NCBI GenBank assembly: GCA_034003625.1
Contig: JAVEYG010000012.1
Span: forward strand, 1-64,000
Direction: 5' to 3'
DNA: 64,000 nucleotides
Source of the DNA: GWE2-42-39 sp034003625
GTDB taxonomy: Bacteria > Bacteroidota > Bacteroidia > Bacteroidales > Prolixibacteraceae
A model generated the notes under the pieces. That model had not been told where the DNA came from. It saw only the letters and a program-made list of their open reading frames with translations, and made no database searches. The position numbers and the translations under genes are program-made. Of this stretch, positions 51,625-59,993 are shown piece after piece (position 1 is the stretch's first letter; every line of letters begins with the position of its first letter).

Positions 51625-52962
51625 TTAGTTTAGTTTTTTGATTTTTATATTTCTGAAATTTACATTGTCGTTATGGTCCTGAAGGAGGATCGGACTTTCT
51701 TCAGCCATCCCGAAATTTTCAAATTCGGCAAATTTGCTCCGTGCAACCAATGCTTTAAAAATGTTGTTTCCTCTGGTATATTCCACTACTTTCATTCCGT
51801 TGAGCCAGTGTTCAGCACGGTTGTCGGGAAAAACAATAATTTGGCCGAGGTTCCATTCTCCTGCTTTTCTCAGGAAGCGTGGGTTTTTTTCCGAAGGGAT
51901 CAGGTCGTACAGTGAAGCAATGGTACGGTTTCCGGCGGCTCCCATCTGCGCATCGGGGTGCGCATTGTCAAGTATCTGGTATTCCAATCCAATCGAAGGC
52001 CCGTTGTGCCCCAGTCCGTATTTCACTCCGCTGTTGGCGCCTTTGGTTAAGCGGAACTCAAATTGCAACGCAAAAGCCTTGAATTTTTCAGTGGTTATGA
52101 TGTCGCCACCTTGTTTTGATTTATCGCCGCCACTTGCCAGCACCGTCAGCATGCCGTCTTTCACTTCCCATCCTTTTTCCGGGAATTTTTCTGATGATGC
52201 GCTTTTCCACCCGTTGGTGGTTTTTCCGTCGAACAGTAATTTCCATCCCTGCATCGTTTCTGTTTCCGAGAGGTTATTGGGTAACAGGTTTACCACAAAT
52301 ATGTTCTCTATCGGGGCTGGTTTCAGATTTTTGGTCTGAATACGGATGTTTCGCCAGCGGATCTGACGTCCTGCTGCTTCTGCATTACCGATTGAATGCA
52401 CCTGAAGACAGATGAACCCTTCGGGGGTCATGTCGTCAATAAGATGAGCTACCGGAACGTCATTTATCCAGGTCCGGATATTCGGGCCGATACATTCAAT
52501 GCGGTATTTGTTCCATTCCTTGAATTTAAATGCTTTTCCACCTTCAGGATTGTATGTACAGGGATATAGCCAGCCACGGCGTGCTTCGTCGTAAATGCCA
52601 CCACTCCATGCCCGGTCTGACGGGTCAATCTCGCACTGGTACCCGTGGACCCGTCCATTGTTGTATTCCGGTTTGCTTTCGCTCCGGAACTGAATCCCTG
52701 AATTCATGTAATTGTCGACAAACAATTCCAGTTCCAGCACAAAATCGCTGTAGTTTTTTTCGGTAGTCAGAAATGAATTGGGCGTATTGGCCACTGTGGT
52801 CCCGACAATCTCTCCGTTTATTACTTCATATTTGGCTTTCCCGTTCAGTTGTTTCCAACCGGCCAGGTCTTTCCCGTTGAAGAGGTTTTCCCAGTCTCCC
52901 TGTGGCTGGGCAGTCGCCAAAAGGCTACATACCAATAAAAAGAAAAAAGAAAGAACTTTCAT
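51625..52962 (-). CDS. Secreted protein with two DUF1080 (3-keto-glycoside hydrolase/lyase-like) domains
   Basis: 445 residues with a signal peptide (KVLSFFFLLVCSLLATAQ). Two similar beta-sandwich DUF1080 domains: about 23-215 (WENLFNGKDLAGWKQLNGKA, FVLELELFVDNYMNSGIQFR) and about 238-445 (WKLLFDGKTTNGWKSASSEK, LQFEFRLTKGANSGVKYGL). Both keep the NSGI/NSGV turn. Pfam names this family 3-keto-disaccharide hydrolase, from enzymes that cleave 3-keto-glycosides. First gene of the locus, divergent from the regulator at 53107. Confidence 0.9.
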   Translation of the reverse strand: MKVLSFFFLLVCSLLATAQPQGDWENLFNGKDLAGWKQLNGKAKYEVINGEIVGTTVANTPNSFLTTEKNYSDFVLELELFVDNYMNSGIQFRSESKPEYNNGRVHGYQCEIDPSDRAWSGGIYDEARRGWLYPCTYNPEGGKAFKFKEWNKYRIECIGPNIRTWINDVPVAHLIDDMTPEGFICLQVHSIGNAEAAGRQIRWRNIRIQTKNLKPAPIENIFVVNLLPNNLSETETMQGWKLLFDGKTTNGWKSASSEKFPEKGWEVKDGMLTVLASGGDKSKQGGDIITTEKFKAFALQFEFRLTKGANSGVKYGLGHNGPSIGLEYQILDNAHPDAQMGAAGNRTIASLYDLIPSEKNPRFLRKAGEWNLGQIIVFPDNRAEHWLNGMKVVEYTRGNNIFKALVARSKFAEFENFGMAEESPILLQDHNDNVNFRNIKIKKLN

Positions 52963-53106
52963 GATTTATTGAATTTAGTTAGTATATAAATATCGTCTGA
53001 AAATCTCGTGAACGCTCACGAATTTACTAAGTTTAAAGTTTTTCAGGTATATTTGTTAACCGTAAATGGGTTTTATAACCGTTATAAGTTAGTATATAAC
53101 AGGAAA
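52963..53106. promoter_or_regulatory. Divergent control region of the keto-sugar locus
   Basis: GTTAGTATATAA occurs twice as a direct repeat (52978-52989 and 53088-53099), each just before one of the two divergent genes. TCGTGA-ACGC-TCACGA is a perfect inverted repeat at 53006-53021. TATATTTG at 53048-53055 is a good -7 box for the regulator. These are candidate operator sites. Confidence 0.55.
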
Positions 53107-54279
53107 ATGAATTTTGACAGGGAATTGATAAACAGACAATTAAGAAAGATAGTTGAAAGTCGCCACTTCAATAAATCAAAAATCAGTTGCGATTTGCTGG
53201 AGTATTTAGTAAGTGCGACCCTCGATGAAAAAAGTCCGAAAGAATTCACTATCGGGATTGAACTTTTTGGAAAAAGGTATGGCGAAGAAACAAAACCCGA
53301 TGCCAATATCCGGGTATACATCCATAATCTCCGGAAAAAATTAAATGATTATTACAGGAACGAAGGAAGCAGGGATCCCCTGATTTTTGAAATAGAAAAA
53401 GGAAAATACAACGTCCGGTTTATTTCACGAAAAGACAGCAAACCGAAAAAACAACGTACATTCTTTTATCCGTTCTTAATAACATTGTTGCTGCTGGGCG
53501 GAACCCTTTATTGGCATGTAAGCACTGAAAAAAAAGAGCTAAACCCCTGGCGAAATTTACCCGTCTGGCAGGATTTTGCTGACGATGACAAGAAAACCTT
53601 ACTGGTGCTGGGCGATTATTTCGTGTTCAGCGGACTGCTGCCCACCGGAAATATTGGTATTTATCGGGACTTCAGTATTAATTCGGAAGTGGAATATGAG
53701 CACCTTCTCGATAAAAAACCGGAATTGATCCGGTCGCTGACCCGTTCGCCACTGACCTATCTTTCAAAAATGTCAGCTTTCTGCCAGAATGATATTCAGA
53801 AAGTTTTTGCAAAGACCGGCACTGAAATTACCGTGAAACTTTCATCTGATATTCAGCCTGTTGACTTGAAGGAATACAATATCATTTTCATCGGGAATTA
53901 CAAGAACATGGGGCTTTTCGAGAATATTGTCCGTGAACTGCATTTTAGTTTCGGAATTTCTTCCGGTGCAAGCCAGTACATATTCCCTGCTGATCCATGT
54001 GCTGAAGTGTATGCGCCCGAAAACACAAGTATGAAACAGACCGATTATTCACTGGTCATCTATACCAAAGGGTATAACAATAACAGGTATTTATTTTTCC
54101 TTTGCACACAGGATATTGGCAATATTTCCACCGTCGGGCAGATGACCAACCTTGCTTTTATGAGTGAATTTAGGGATAGTCAGCTCAAACTTCTTCAGCA
54201 GGACTATTTTAAGGCGCTTTTTAAAGTGGAAGGTATCAACAAAACAGACCTTTCTTTTGAATTGCTGAAAGTAGAATGA
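53107..54279 (+). CDS. Membrane-anchored winged-helix regulator
   Basis: About 390 residues from the ATG at 53107 (MNFDRELINRQLRKIVESRH), preceded by AGGAAA; a longer frame from 53008 would run through the promoter and repeats. N-terminal DNA-binding-like domain (1-105): LLEYLVSATLDEKSPKEFTI, GIELFGKRYGEE and ANIRVYIHNLRKKLNDYY, the pattern seen at the start of many membrane regulators in Acidobacteria and Bacteroidota. One transmembrane helix (about 120-140, TFFYPFLITLLLLGGTLYWH) and a periplasmic sensor domain to the end, with no known family. Its divergent place suggests it controls the keto-sugar locus. Confidence 0.75.
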   Translation: MNFDRELINRQLRKIVESRHFNKSKISCDLLEYLVSATLDEKSPKEFTIGIELFGKRYGEETKPDANIRVYIHNLRKKLNDYYRNEGSRDPLIFEIEKGKYNVRFISRKDSKPKKQRTFFYPFLITLLLLGGTLYWHVSTEKKELNPWRNLPVWQDFADDDKKTLLVLGDYFVFSGLLPTGNIGIYRDFSINSEVEYEHLLDKKPELIRSLTRSPLTYLSKMSAFCQNDIQKVFAKTGTEITVKLSSDIQPVDLKEYNIIFIGNYKNMGLFENIVRELHFSFGISSGASQYIFPADPCAEVYAPENTSMKQTDYSLVIYTKGYNNNRYLFFLCTQDIGNISTVGQMTNLAFMSEFRDSQLKLLQQDYFKALFKVEGINKTDLSFELLKVE

Positions 54280-54405
54280 CCTTTTAACAAATTTTATTCA
54301 TTTTTACCATCTGCGAAAGAATCAAAAAGAACTTTCTGTGATCTGATAGATGGGATAGATACAGTTTATTTTTAATTTTATCAAACAAAAAGAAAATACA
54401 GAAAT

Positions 54406-55734
54406 ATGAAGATATCAGTTGTTGGAACAGGGTACGTAGGATTGGTTTCCGGGACCTGTTTTGCCGAAACCGGGATTGATGTGGTTTGCGTGGACATTGA
54501 CCAGCGAAAAATAGAGATGCTGAACAACGGGCAAATTCCCATTTACGAACCCGGGTTAAGCGATATTTACAAGCGAAACGTGGAGAAAGGGCGGCTTTCG
54601 TTTACCACCAATATTGCCGAAAGTTTAAAAGAAGCCGATGCGGTTTTTATTGCCGTGGGGACGCCGCCCGGCGAAGACGGCAGCGCCGACTTGAAATATG
54701 TACTGAACGTAGCCCGCGAGGTGGGCCGTTACATCGATCATTACACGGTGGTGGTGACCAAAAGTACCGTCCCGGTCGGGACTTCGTACAGAGTAAAAGC
54801 GGCAGTGGCTGAAGAACTGCAAAAACGCAACTGCGACATTCCGTTTGATGTGGCTTCCAATCCTGAATTTCTGAAAGAAGGCAGCGCCGTGGCCGATTTC
54901 CTGAAACCCGACCGCATTGTGGTAGGCACCGATTCGGAACAGGCGATGAAAGTGATGCAGCGTTTGTACAAACCATTTTTGCTGAACGGGCACCCCATCC
55001 TGTTCATGGACATTGCGTCGTCGGAAATGACCAAATACGCCGCCAACTCGATGCTGGCCACTAAAATCAGTTTTATGAACGACATTGCCAACCTTTGCGA
55101 ATTGGTGGGAGCCGATGTGGGCATGGTGCGCAAAGGAATTGGTTCCGATGCGCGTATTGGCAATCATTTTATTTATCCCGGAACGGGTTATGGCGGCTCT
55201 TGTTTCCCGAAAGATGTGCAGGCGCTGATCCGCACCGGCGACGAAAAAGGCCATTCGTTGGAAATTCTGAAAGCGGTTGAAAACGTGAACAACCGCCAAA
55301 AATCGGTGCTGGTGGGAAAAATACGGCAGCATTTTGGCGGTAATCTGGCCGGCAAACGTTTTGCCCTGTGGGGACTGGCATTCAAACCAAAAACCGACGA
55401 CATGCGCGAAGCGCCCTCGTTAGTCATCATCGACCAGTTGCTGAAAGCCGGAGCCGAAGTGGTTGCCTACGACCCGGTGGCCATGCCCGAAGCGCAGCGA
55501 ATGGTCGGCGATAAAATCACCTACGCGAAAGACGAGTACAATGCCTGTGTGGATGCCGATGCGCTGGTTTTGGTGACCGAGTGGCCCGAGTTCCGGGTGC
55601 TGAATTTCCGGGTATTAAGCAAACTCCTGAAAAACAAATTGGTTTTCGACGGCCGGAATATTTACGAACCCGAAGAAATGCGCGAGGAAGGCTTTACCTA
55701 TTACAGCATCGGGCGAAAAACGATAGCCCCCTGA
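54406..55734 (+). CDS. ugd: UDP-glucose 6-dehydrogenase
   Basis: 442 residues. Rossmann start VVGTGYVGLVSGTCFAETG, the catalytic Cys in GTGYGGSCFPKDVQAL, SNPEFLKEGSAV and FKPKTDDMREAPS are all family hallmarks. It oxidises UDP-glucose to UDP-glucuronate with 2 NAD+. The next gene decarboxylates UDP-glucuronate to UDP-xylose, so the two work in order. A C/G-run repeat and an ATCT-rich spacer lie between them. Confidence 0.96.
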   Translation: MKISVVGTGYVGLVSGTCFAETGIDVVCVDIDQRKIEMLNNGQIPIYEPGLSDIYKRNVEKGRLSFTTNIAESLKEADAVFIAVGTPPGEDGSADLKYVLNVAREVGRYIDHYTVVVTKSTVPVGTSYRVKAAVAEELQKRNCDIPFDVASNPEFLKEGSAVADFLKPDRIVVGTDSEQAMKVMQRLYKPFLLNGHPILFMDIASSEMTKYAANSMLATKISFMNDIANLCELVGADVGMVRKGIGSDARIGNHFIYPGTGYGGSCFPKDVQALIRTGDEKGHSLEILKAVENVNNRQKSVLVGKIRQHFGGNLAGKRFALWGLAFKPKTDDMREAPSLVIIDQLLKAGAEVVAYDPVAMPEAQRMVGDKITYAKDEYNACVDADALVLVTEWPEFRVLNFRVLSKLLKNKLVFDGRNIYEPEEMREEGFTYYSIGRKTIAP

Positions 55735-55832
55735 ATCCCCCGAGGGGGACTTAAAGGCAAAACATTGAACGGTCTTTTGTCTTGTATCTAATATCTATTA
55801 TCTTTTTGCATCTAACGTCTTTTATCTCCAAA
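55725..55832 (+). repeat. C/G-run element and ATCT-rich spacer
   Basis: AGCCCCCTGAATCCCCCGAG followed by GGGGGACTT (55725-55753) is of the same type as the repeats at 19326 and 19485. It overlaps the ugd stop. Then 55776-55830 is a low-complexity run of ATCTAATATCTATTATC type, seen often before Bacteroidota sugar genes. Confidence 0.5.
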
Positions 55833-55834
55833 AT

Positions 55835-56782
55835 ATGAAACGAATATTAATCACCGGGGGCGCCGGGTTTGTAGGTTCCCATTTATGCGAACGCTTGTTG
55901 AACGAAGGCAACGAGGTCGTCTGCCTCGATAATTTTTTCACCGGGCGAAAGGAAAAAATTGTCCACCTGCTCGACCATCCGTATTTCGAATTAGTGCGCC
56001 ACGATGTAACCATGCCGTATTATATCGAGGTCGACGAGATTTACAATCTGGCTTGTCCGGCTTCGCCTGTTCATTACCAGTTCAACCCGATAAAAACCAT
56101 CAAAACTTCAGTGATGGGGGCTATCAATATGCTGGGATTAGCCAAGCGGGTGAAAGCTAAAATTTTACAGGCCTCGACCAGCGAAGTGTACGGCGACCCG
56201 GAACTGCACCCCCAGCCCGAAAATTACTGGGGACATGTGAACCCCATTGGCATCCGCTCGTGTTACGACGAGGGCAAACGTTGCGCCGAATCGCTGTTTG
56301 TGAATTATCATCTTTCAAACAAGGTGAAAATCAAGATTGTCCGTATTTTCAATACGTATGGGCCAAAAATGGAACCCGACGACGGGCGGGTGGTGTCCAA
56401 TTTCATCATACAGGCTTTGCAGGGAAAAGAGATCAGTATTTTTGGCGATGGCACGCAAACCCGTAGTTTTCAGTACGTGAGCGACCTTTTAGAAGGGATG
56501 GTCCGAATGATGGGGACTTCCGACGATTTTACCGGCCCGGTAAATATCGGGAACCCGAACGAATTTACCATGCTCGAACTGGCGCAGACCATTCTGGACA
56601 TCACCGGCTCGAAATCGAAAATTGCCTATTTCCCGCTGCCGGAAGACGACCCCACGCAACGCCAGCCCGATATTTCGCTGGCGCGCGAAAAGCTCAACGG
56701 ATGGGAACCTGAAATCCAGCTTCGCGAAGGGCTGACCAAAACCATCAATTATTTCGATCGTTATTTATCTTCAAAAAAATAA
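55835..56782 (+). CDS. UDP-glucuronate decarboxylase (UDP-xylose synthase)
   Basis: 315 residues, extended SDR. NAD loop ILITGGAGFVGSHLCERLL, the family marker FTGRKEKIVHLLDHPYFELV, YNLACPASPVHYQFNPIKT, the catalytic YxxxK in RSCYDEGKRCAESL and GPKMEPDDGRVVSNFI. It makes UDP-xylose and CO2 from UDP-glucuronate for exopolysaccharide or glycoprotein glycans. It ends 4 bp before rfbA, so they are co-transcribed. Confidence 0.93.
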   Translation: MKRILITGGAGFVGSHLCERLLNEGNEVVCLDNFFTGRKEKIVHLLDHPYFELVRHDVTMPYYIEVDEIYNLACPASPVHYQFNPIKTIKTSVMGAINMLGLAKRVKAKILQASTSEVYGDPELHPQPENYWGHVNPIGIRSCYDEGKRCAESLFVNYHLSNKVKIKIVRIFNTYGPKMEPDDGRVVSNFIIQALQGKEISIFGDGTQTRSFQYVSDLLEGMVRMMGTSDDFTGPVNIGNPNEFTMLELAQTILDITGSKSKIAYFPLPEDDPTQRQPDISLAREKLNGWEPEIQLREGLTKTINYFDRYLSSKK

Positions 56783-56786
56783 AGAC

Positions 56787-57656
56787 ATGAAGGGAATTAT
56801 TCTTGCCGGAGGTTCCGGAACGCGCCTGTACCCGATCACCAAAGTCATTTCAAAACAAATTATCCCGGTATACGATAAACCGATGATTTATTATCCGTTG
56901 TCGGTGCTGATGTTGTCGGGCATTCGCGAAATACTCATTATTTCTACCCCGGAAGATATTGGCTTGTACGAACGATTGTTGGGCAATGGAAACCAGTTGG
57001 GCCTTCGGATTGAATACGCCATCCAGCCATCGCCCGACGGATTGGCACAGGCGTTTATCATTGGCGAAAAATTCATTGGCGCCGACAAGGTGTGCATGGT
57101 TTTGGGCGACAATATTTTCTACGGATATAATTTCTCGTCGATATTAAGCGAAGCGGCCAATCTGGACGATGGCGCCATTGTTTTTGGCTACTATGTGAAC
57201 GACCCTGAACGTTACGGGGTGGCCGAGTTCGACGAAAACGGAAAAGTGCTTTCCATTGAAGAAAAACCGGCCAACCCAAAGTCAAATTATGCCGTTACCG
57301 GATTGTATTTTTACAGTAATGATGTGGTCGAAAAAGCAAAAAACCTGAAACCATCGGCGCGTGGCGAGTTAGAAATAACCGACCTCAACCGGCTGTATCT
57401 CGAAGAAGACCGCCTGAGCGTGAAACTGTTGGGGCGCGGTTTTGCCTGGCTCGATACTGGTACGCACGACAGCCTGATACAGGCTTCTAACTTTATTGCC
57501 ACCATCGAGCAGCGACAGGGGCTGAAAGTTTCGTGTATCGAGGAAATTGCTTACAAAAAAGGTTACATCGACCGCGAACAACTGTTGCAACTGGCCGAGC
57601 AACTGAAGAAAAACCAATATGGAGAATACCTGATAAAGATTGCGGGACAGAAGTAG
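56787..57656 (+). CDS. rfbA: Glucose-1-phosphate thymidylyltransferase
   Basis: 289 residues. Nucleotidyltransferase motif GIILAGGSGTRLYPITKVIS, KPMIYYPLSVLMLSGI, VLGDNIFYG with the metal-binding Asp, and FAWLDTGTHDSL. It makes dTDP-glucose, first step of dTDP-L-rhamnose synthesis. The REP-like array begins right after its stop and separates it from rfbC. Confidence 0.97.
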   Translation: MKGIILAGGSGTRLYPITKVISKQIIPVYDKPMIYYPLSVLMLSGIREILIISTPEDIGLYERLLGNGNQLGLRIEYAIQPSPDGLAQAFIIGEKFIGADKVCMVLGDNIFYGYNFSSILSEAANLDDGAIVFGYYVNDPERYGVAEFDENGKVLSIEEKPANPKSNYAVTGLYFYSNDVVEKAKNLKPSARGELEITDLNRLYLEEDRLSVKLLGRGFAWLDTGTHDSLIQASNFIATIEQRQGLKVSCIEEIAYKKGYIDREQLLQLAEQLKKNQYGEYLIKIAGQK

Positions 57657-57664
57657 GGGTACCT

Positions 57665-58245
57665 GAGGTGATCGGGGACGCATTCCTACGGAATGCAAAG
57701 GGTAGGAGGGTGTTTGTTTTTACCGAACGACTCATTCCTAGGAATGCAGAAAGGAGTTCGTTTTACCGAGCGGTTTATTTCTCTGGAATGCAAGAGAATA
57801 GGAATCATGGATAGAGAAAAGCAAACATAACAAGACAAACAAAACCAAGCATTGAATTATTCCCGTTAGAGAATATCGCTCGGTAGAAGGGAATTACGGG
57901 TGCATTCCTGCGGAATATAGAAGAATAGTAATAACAGCAAGAGAAAAACATAGCATGGCAAACAAAACCAAACATTGAATTATTCCTGTTAGGGAATATC
58001 GCTCGGTAAAAAGTTATTAGGTAGGGGATCATGGATGCATTCCTACGGAATGCAAAGGGTAGGAGGGTATTTGTTCTTTACCAAACGATTCATTCCTACG
58101 GAATGTAAAAGAACAGGAATGAGGCAAGATAGAAACAAACATAACAAAACAAATAAAACTAAGCATTGAATTATTCCCGTTAGGGAATACCGCTCGGTAG
58201 AAAATTATAGAATCAAAGGAAATTGGCATTCCGTTAGGAATGCTC
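57665..58245 (+). repeat. REP/BIME-like palindrome array (left part)
   Basis: About ten hairpin units of two orientations. One type reads ATTCCCGTTAGGGAAT followed by ATCGCTCGGTA (for example 58173-58200, variants at 57859 and 57980). The other reads TACCGAGCG then CATTCCTACGGAATG (for example 57680-57696, 57721-57746, 58037-58053, 58091-58105). TACCGAGCG is the reverse complement of CGCTCGGTA, so units pair head to head as in BIMEs. GCATTCC-GTTA-GGAATGC (58226-58243) lies 23 bp before the transposase start. A stretch of about 208 bp (57681-57888) recurs at 58736-58945. Confidence 0.8.
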
Positions 58246-58265
58246 CCCATTAAACAAACCAAATT

Positions 58266-58730
58266 ATGGCAAACACCTTTACCCAAATACACATCCATGC
58301 CGTTTTTGCTGTTCAAAACCGCCTTTCGTTGATTAACAAATCATGGCAGGAACGATTGTATAAATACATCATTGCTATAATGCAAAAACACGGGCACAAA
58401 GTTTTGTCAATCGGCGGGATGCCCGACCATGTCCATATCTTATTCGGCTTTCGTCCAACACAGGCATTGTCGGCTTTAATACAGGAGGTTAAACGCGACA
58501 GTTCAGAATGGATAAACAAAGAAAAGTTGGCAATGGGTAAGTTTTCGTGGCAGGAAGGTTATGGGGCGTTTTCGTATAGCAAGTCGCATATCTCACGGGT
58601 TGCGAATTATATTGAAAAGCAGGACGATCATCATAAAAAGAAAACATTTTTAGAGGAATATAAAAAGATCTTGACAGATATGGGCTTGGAATATGACGAA
58701 AAATATATTTTCAACCAGCTCAAGGAATAA
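58266..58730 (+). CDS. Y1 (IS200-like/RAYT) transposase associated with the REP array
   Basis: 154 residues, the size of single-domain IS200-type TnpA. HUH motif in GGMPDHVHILFGFRP and a Tyr in YGAFSYSKSHISRVANYI as catalytic residue candidate. Such Y1 enzymes cut single-stranded DNA at hairpins. It is alone, with no TnpB and no typical IS ends, but sits between palindrome arrays, which fits the RAYT model where the enzyme spreads REP units. The gene looks intact. Its place splits rfbA from rfbC. Confidence 0.9.
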   Translation: MANTFTQIHIHAVFAVQNRLSLINKSWQERLYKYIIAIMQKHGHKVLSIGGMPDHVHILFGFRPTQALSALIQEVKRDSSEWINKEKLAMGKFSWQEGYGAFSYSKSHISRVANYIEKQDDHHKKKTFLEEYKKILTDMGLEYDEKYIFNQLKE

Positions 58731-58735
58731 GGACA

Positions 58736-58990
58736 CATTCCTGACGGAATGCAGAGGGTAGGAGAGTGTTTGTTTTTACCGAGCGACTCATTCCTACGGA
58801 ATGCAGAAAGGAGTTCGTTTTACCGAGCGGTTCATTTATCTGGAATGCAAGAGAATAGGAATCATGGATAGAGAAAAGCAAACATAACAAGACAAACAAA
58901 ACCAAGCATTGAATTATTCCCGTTAGGGAATATCGCTCGGTAGAAAAGAAACAGAATTAACAATAAAGGCATGCCGTTAGGTATGCCACC
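58736..58990 (+). repeat. REP/BIME-like palindrome array (right part)
   Basis: 58736-58945 is a near-identical direct copy of 57681-57888 (about ten differences by eye), with the same order of hairpins and CGCTCGGTA at its end. GGCATGCC-GTTA-GGTATGCC (58968-58987) then closes the array, 28 bp before rfbC. Confidence 0.8.
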
Positions 58991-59015
58991 TGATAAAAGT
59001 GTAAAAACAAAAAAA

Positions 59016-59570
59016 ATGAAAATCATTGAAACGCCCATCCCGGGTCTGCTGATTATTGAGCCCCGCGTTTTTGCCGATGAACGGGGCTATTTTTTCGAAA
59101 GCTACAATGCGTCGAACTTTGAAAAATACGGTCTGCAAACCAATTTTGTCCAGGATAACGAGTCGAAATCGCAACGCGGCGTGATCCGTGGCTTGCATTA
59201 CCAACTGGAGCCTCATTCACAAACCAAGCTAATTCGCGTCATTCGCGGAACGGTGTACGATGTGGCCCTCGACCTGCGCAAGGGTTCGCCTACTTTCGGG
59301 CAATGGTATGGTCTGGAAGTGAGCGCTGCCAACAAAAAACAGTTTTATATCCCGAAAGGCTTTGCCCACGGGTTTTCCGTGCTCAGCGAGTACGCTATTT
59401 TTTCGTACAAGTGCGACCATTTTTACACCCCCGCATCCGAACGGGGCATCCGTTACGACGACCCGGCATTTGGAATTGACTGGAAACTGAGCGAAGCCGA
59501 AGCCATTGTTTCTGAAAAGGATAGAGTTTTACCCTTTCTGACCGATGCGGAAATGAATTTTAATTTTTAA
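59016..59570 (+). CDS. rfbC: dTDP-4-dehydrorhamnose 3,5-epimerase
   Basis: About 184 residues from the ATG at 59016 (MKIIETPIPGLLIIEPRVFA), which fits the family; an upstream ATG at 58971 lies inside the last REP hairpin and is unlikely. Catalytic His in GVIRGLHYQLEPHSQ and Tyr region YIPKGFAHGFSVLSEYA. It epimerises dTDP-4-keto-6-deoxyglucose at C3 and C5. Between it and rfbD lies a toxin-antitoxin pair. Confidence 0.95.
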   Translation: MKIIETPIPGLLIIEPRVFADERGYFFESYNASNFEKYGLQTNFVQDNESKSQRGVIRGLHYQLEPHSQTKLIRVIRGTVYDVALDLRKGSPTFGQWYGLEVSAANKKQFYIPKGFAHGFSVLSEYAIFSYKCDHFYTPASERGIRYDDPAFGIDWKLSEAEAIVSEKDRVLPFLTDAEMNFNF

Positions 59571-59673
59571 ACATGATGCCGTGATTCTATTTATTACAGC
59601 CTGAAAAATGTAAACACAAGAAACGAGAAGACAGTATCATGTGCCCTAAATATAATCTGATGTGAAAGATTCA

Positions 59674-59681
59674 TATCTTTG
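59674..59681 (+). promoter_or_regulatory. Putative own promoter of the MNT/HEPN pair
   Basis: TATCTTTG matches TAnnTTTG, 15 bp before the antitoxin ATG at 59697. No clear -33 box. It suggests the pair is not only read from the sugar operon. Confidence 0.45.
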
Positions 59682-59696
59682 TTGTTAGTTTCAAGC

Positions 59697-59993
59697 ATGA
59701 CCACAAAAGAATACATATTAAAAACCATCGGCTCCAGCAAACCTGAACTTTCAAAATTGGGGATTCGGAACATTGGTTTGTTTGGATCCTATATCAGGGG
59801 GGAACAAACCGAACGGAGTGATATCGATATTTTAATCGATTTTGAACCGGGCAAGGAAACCTTCGATAATTATATGGCTGTTTATGACTTTATAGAACAG
59901 CTTTTTAGAAACGAAAAAATTGAAGTTGTGACAAAAAACGGTTTGAGTCCTTATATCGGGCCCAAAATTCTAAATGAGGTACAATATGTCTAA
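59697..59993 (+). CDS. MNT-type nucleotidyltransferase antitoxin (MntA-like)
   Basis: 98 residues from the ATG at 59697 (MTTKEYILKTIGSSKPELSK). Minimal nucleotidyltransferase motif GLFGSYIRGEQTERSDIDIL with the Gly-Ser and double Asp needed for catalysis. Known MntA antitoxins adenylylate a Tyr of their HEPN toxin. The end overlaps the HEPN gene by 8 bp, standard for the pair. Confidence 0.88.
   Translation: MTTKEYILKTIGSSKPELSKLGIRNIGLFGSYIRGEQTERSDIDILIDFEPGKETFDNYMAVYDFIEQLFRNEKIEVVTKNGLSPYIGPKILNEVQYV

Noticed and set aside
53008..53106. Longer N-terminus of the membrane regulator
   Set aside because: It covers the promoter box and repeats; the conserved domain begins at ATG 53107, which has a purine-rich site upstream.
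54625..55332. 235-residue minus-strand frame inside ugd
   Set aside because: His/Phe/Arg-rich complement frame of a conserved dehydrogenase; no independent evidence.
57805..58316. Minus-strand frames in the REP array (75 and 95 residues)
   Set aside because: They arise from the repeats (repeated FYRAI and NGNNSML text) and have no gene-like features.
57665..58990. CRISPR array
   Set aside because: The repeats are palindromes of variable spacing in both orientations around a Y1 transposase; there are no regular spacers and no cas genes.
58971..59015. Longer N-terminus of RfbC
   Set aside because: That ATG lies inside the last palindrome of the array; RfbC homologues begin with MKIIET-like sequence.
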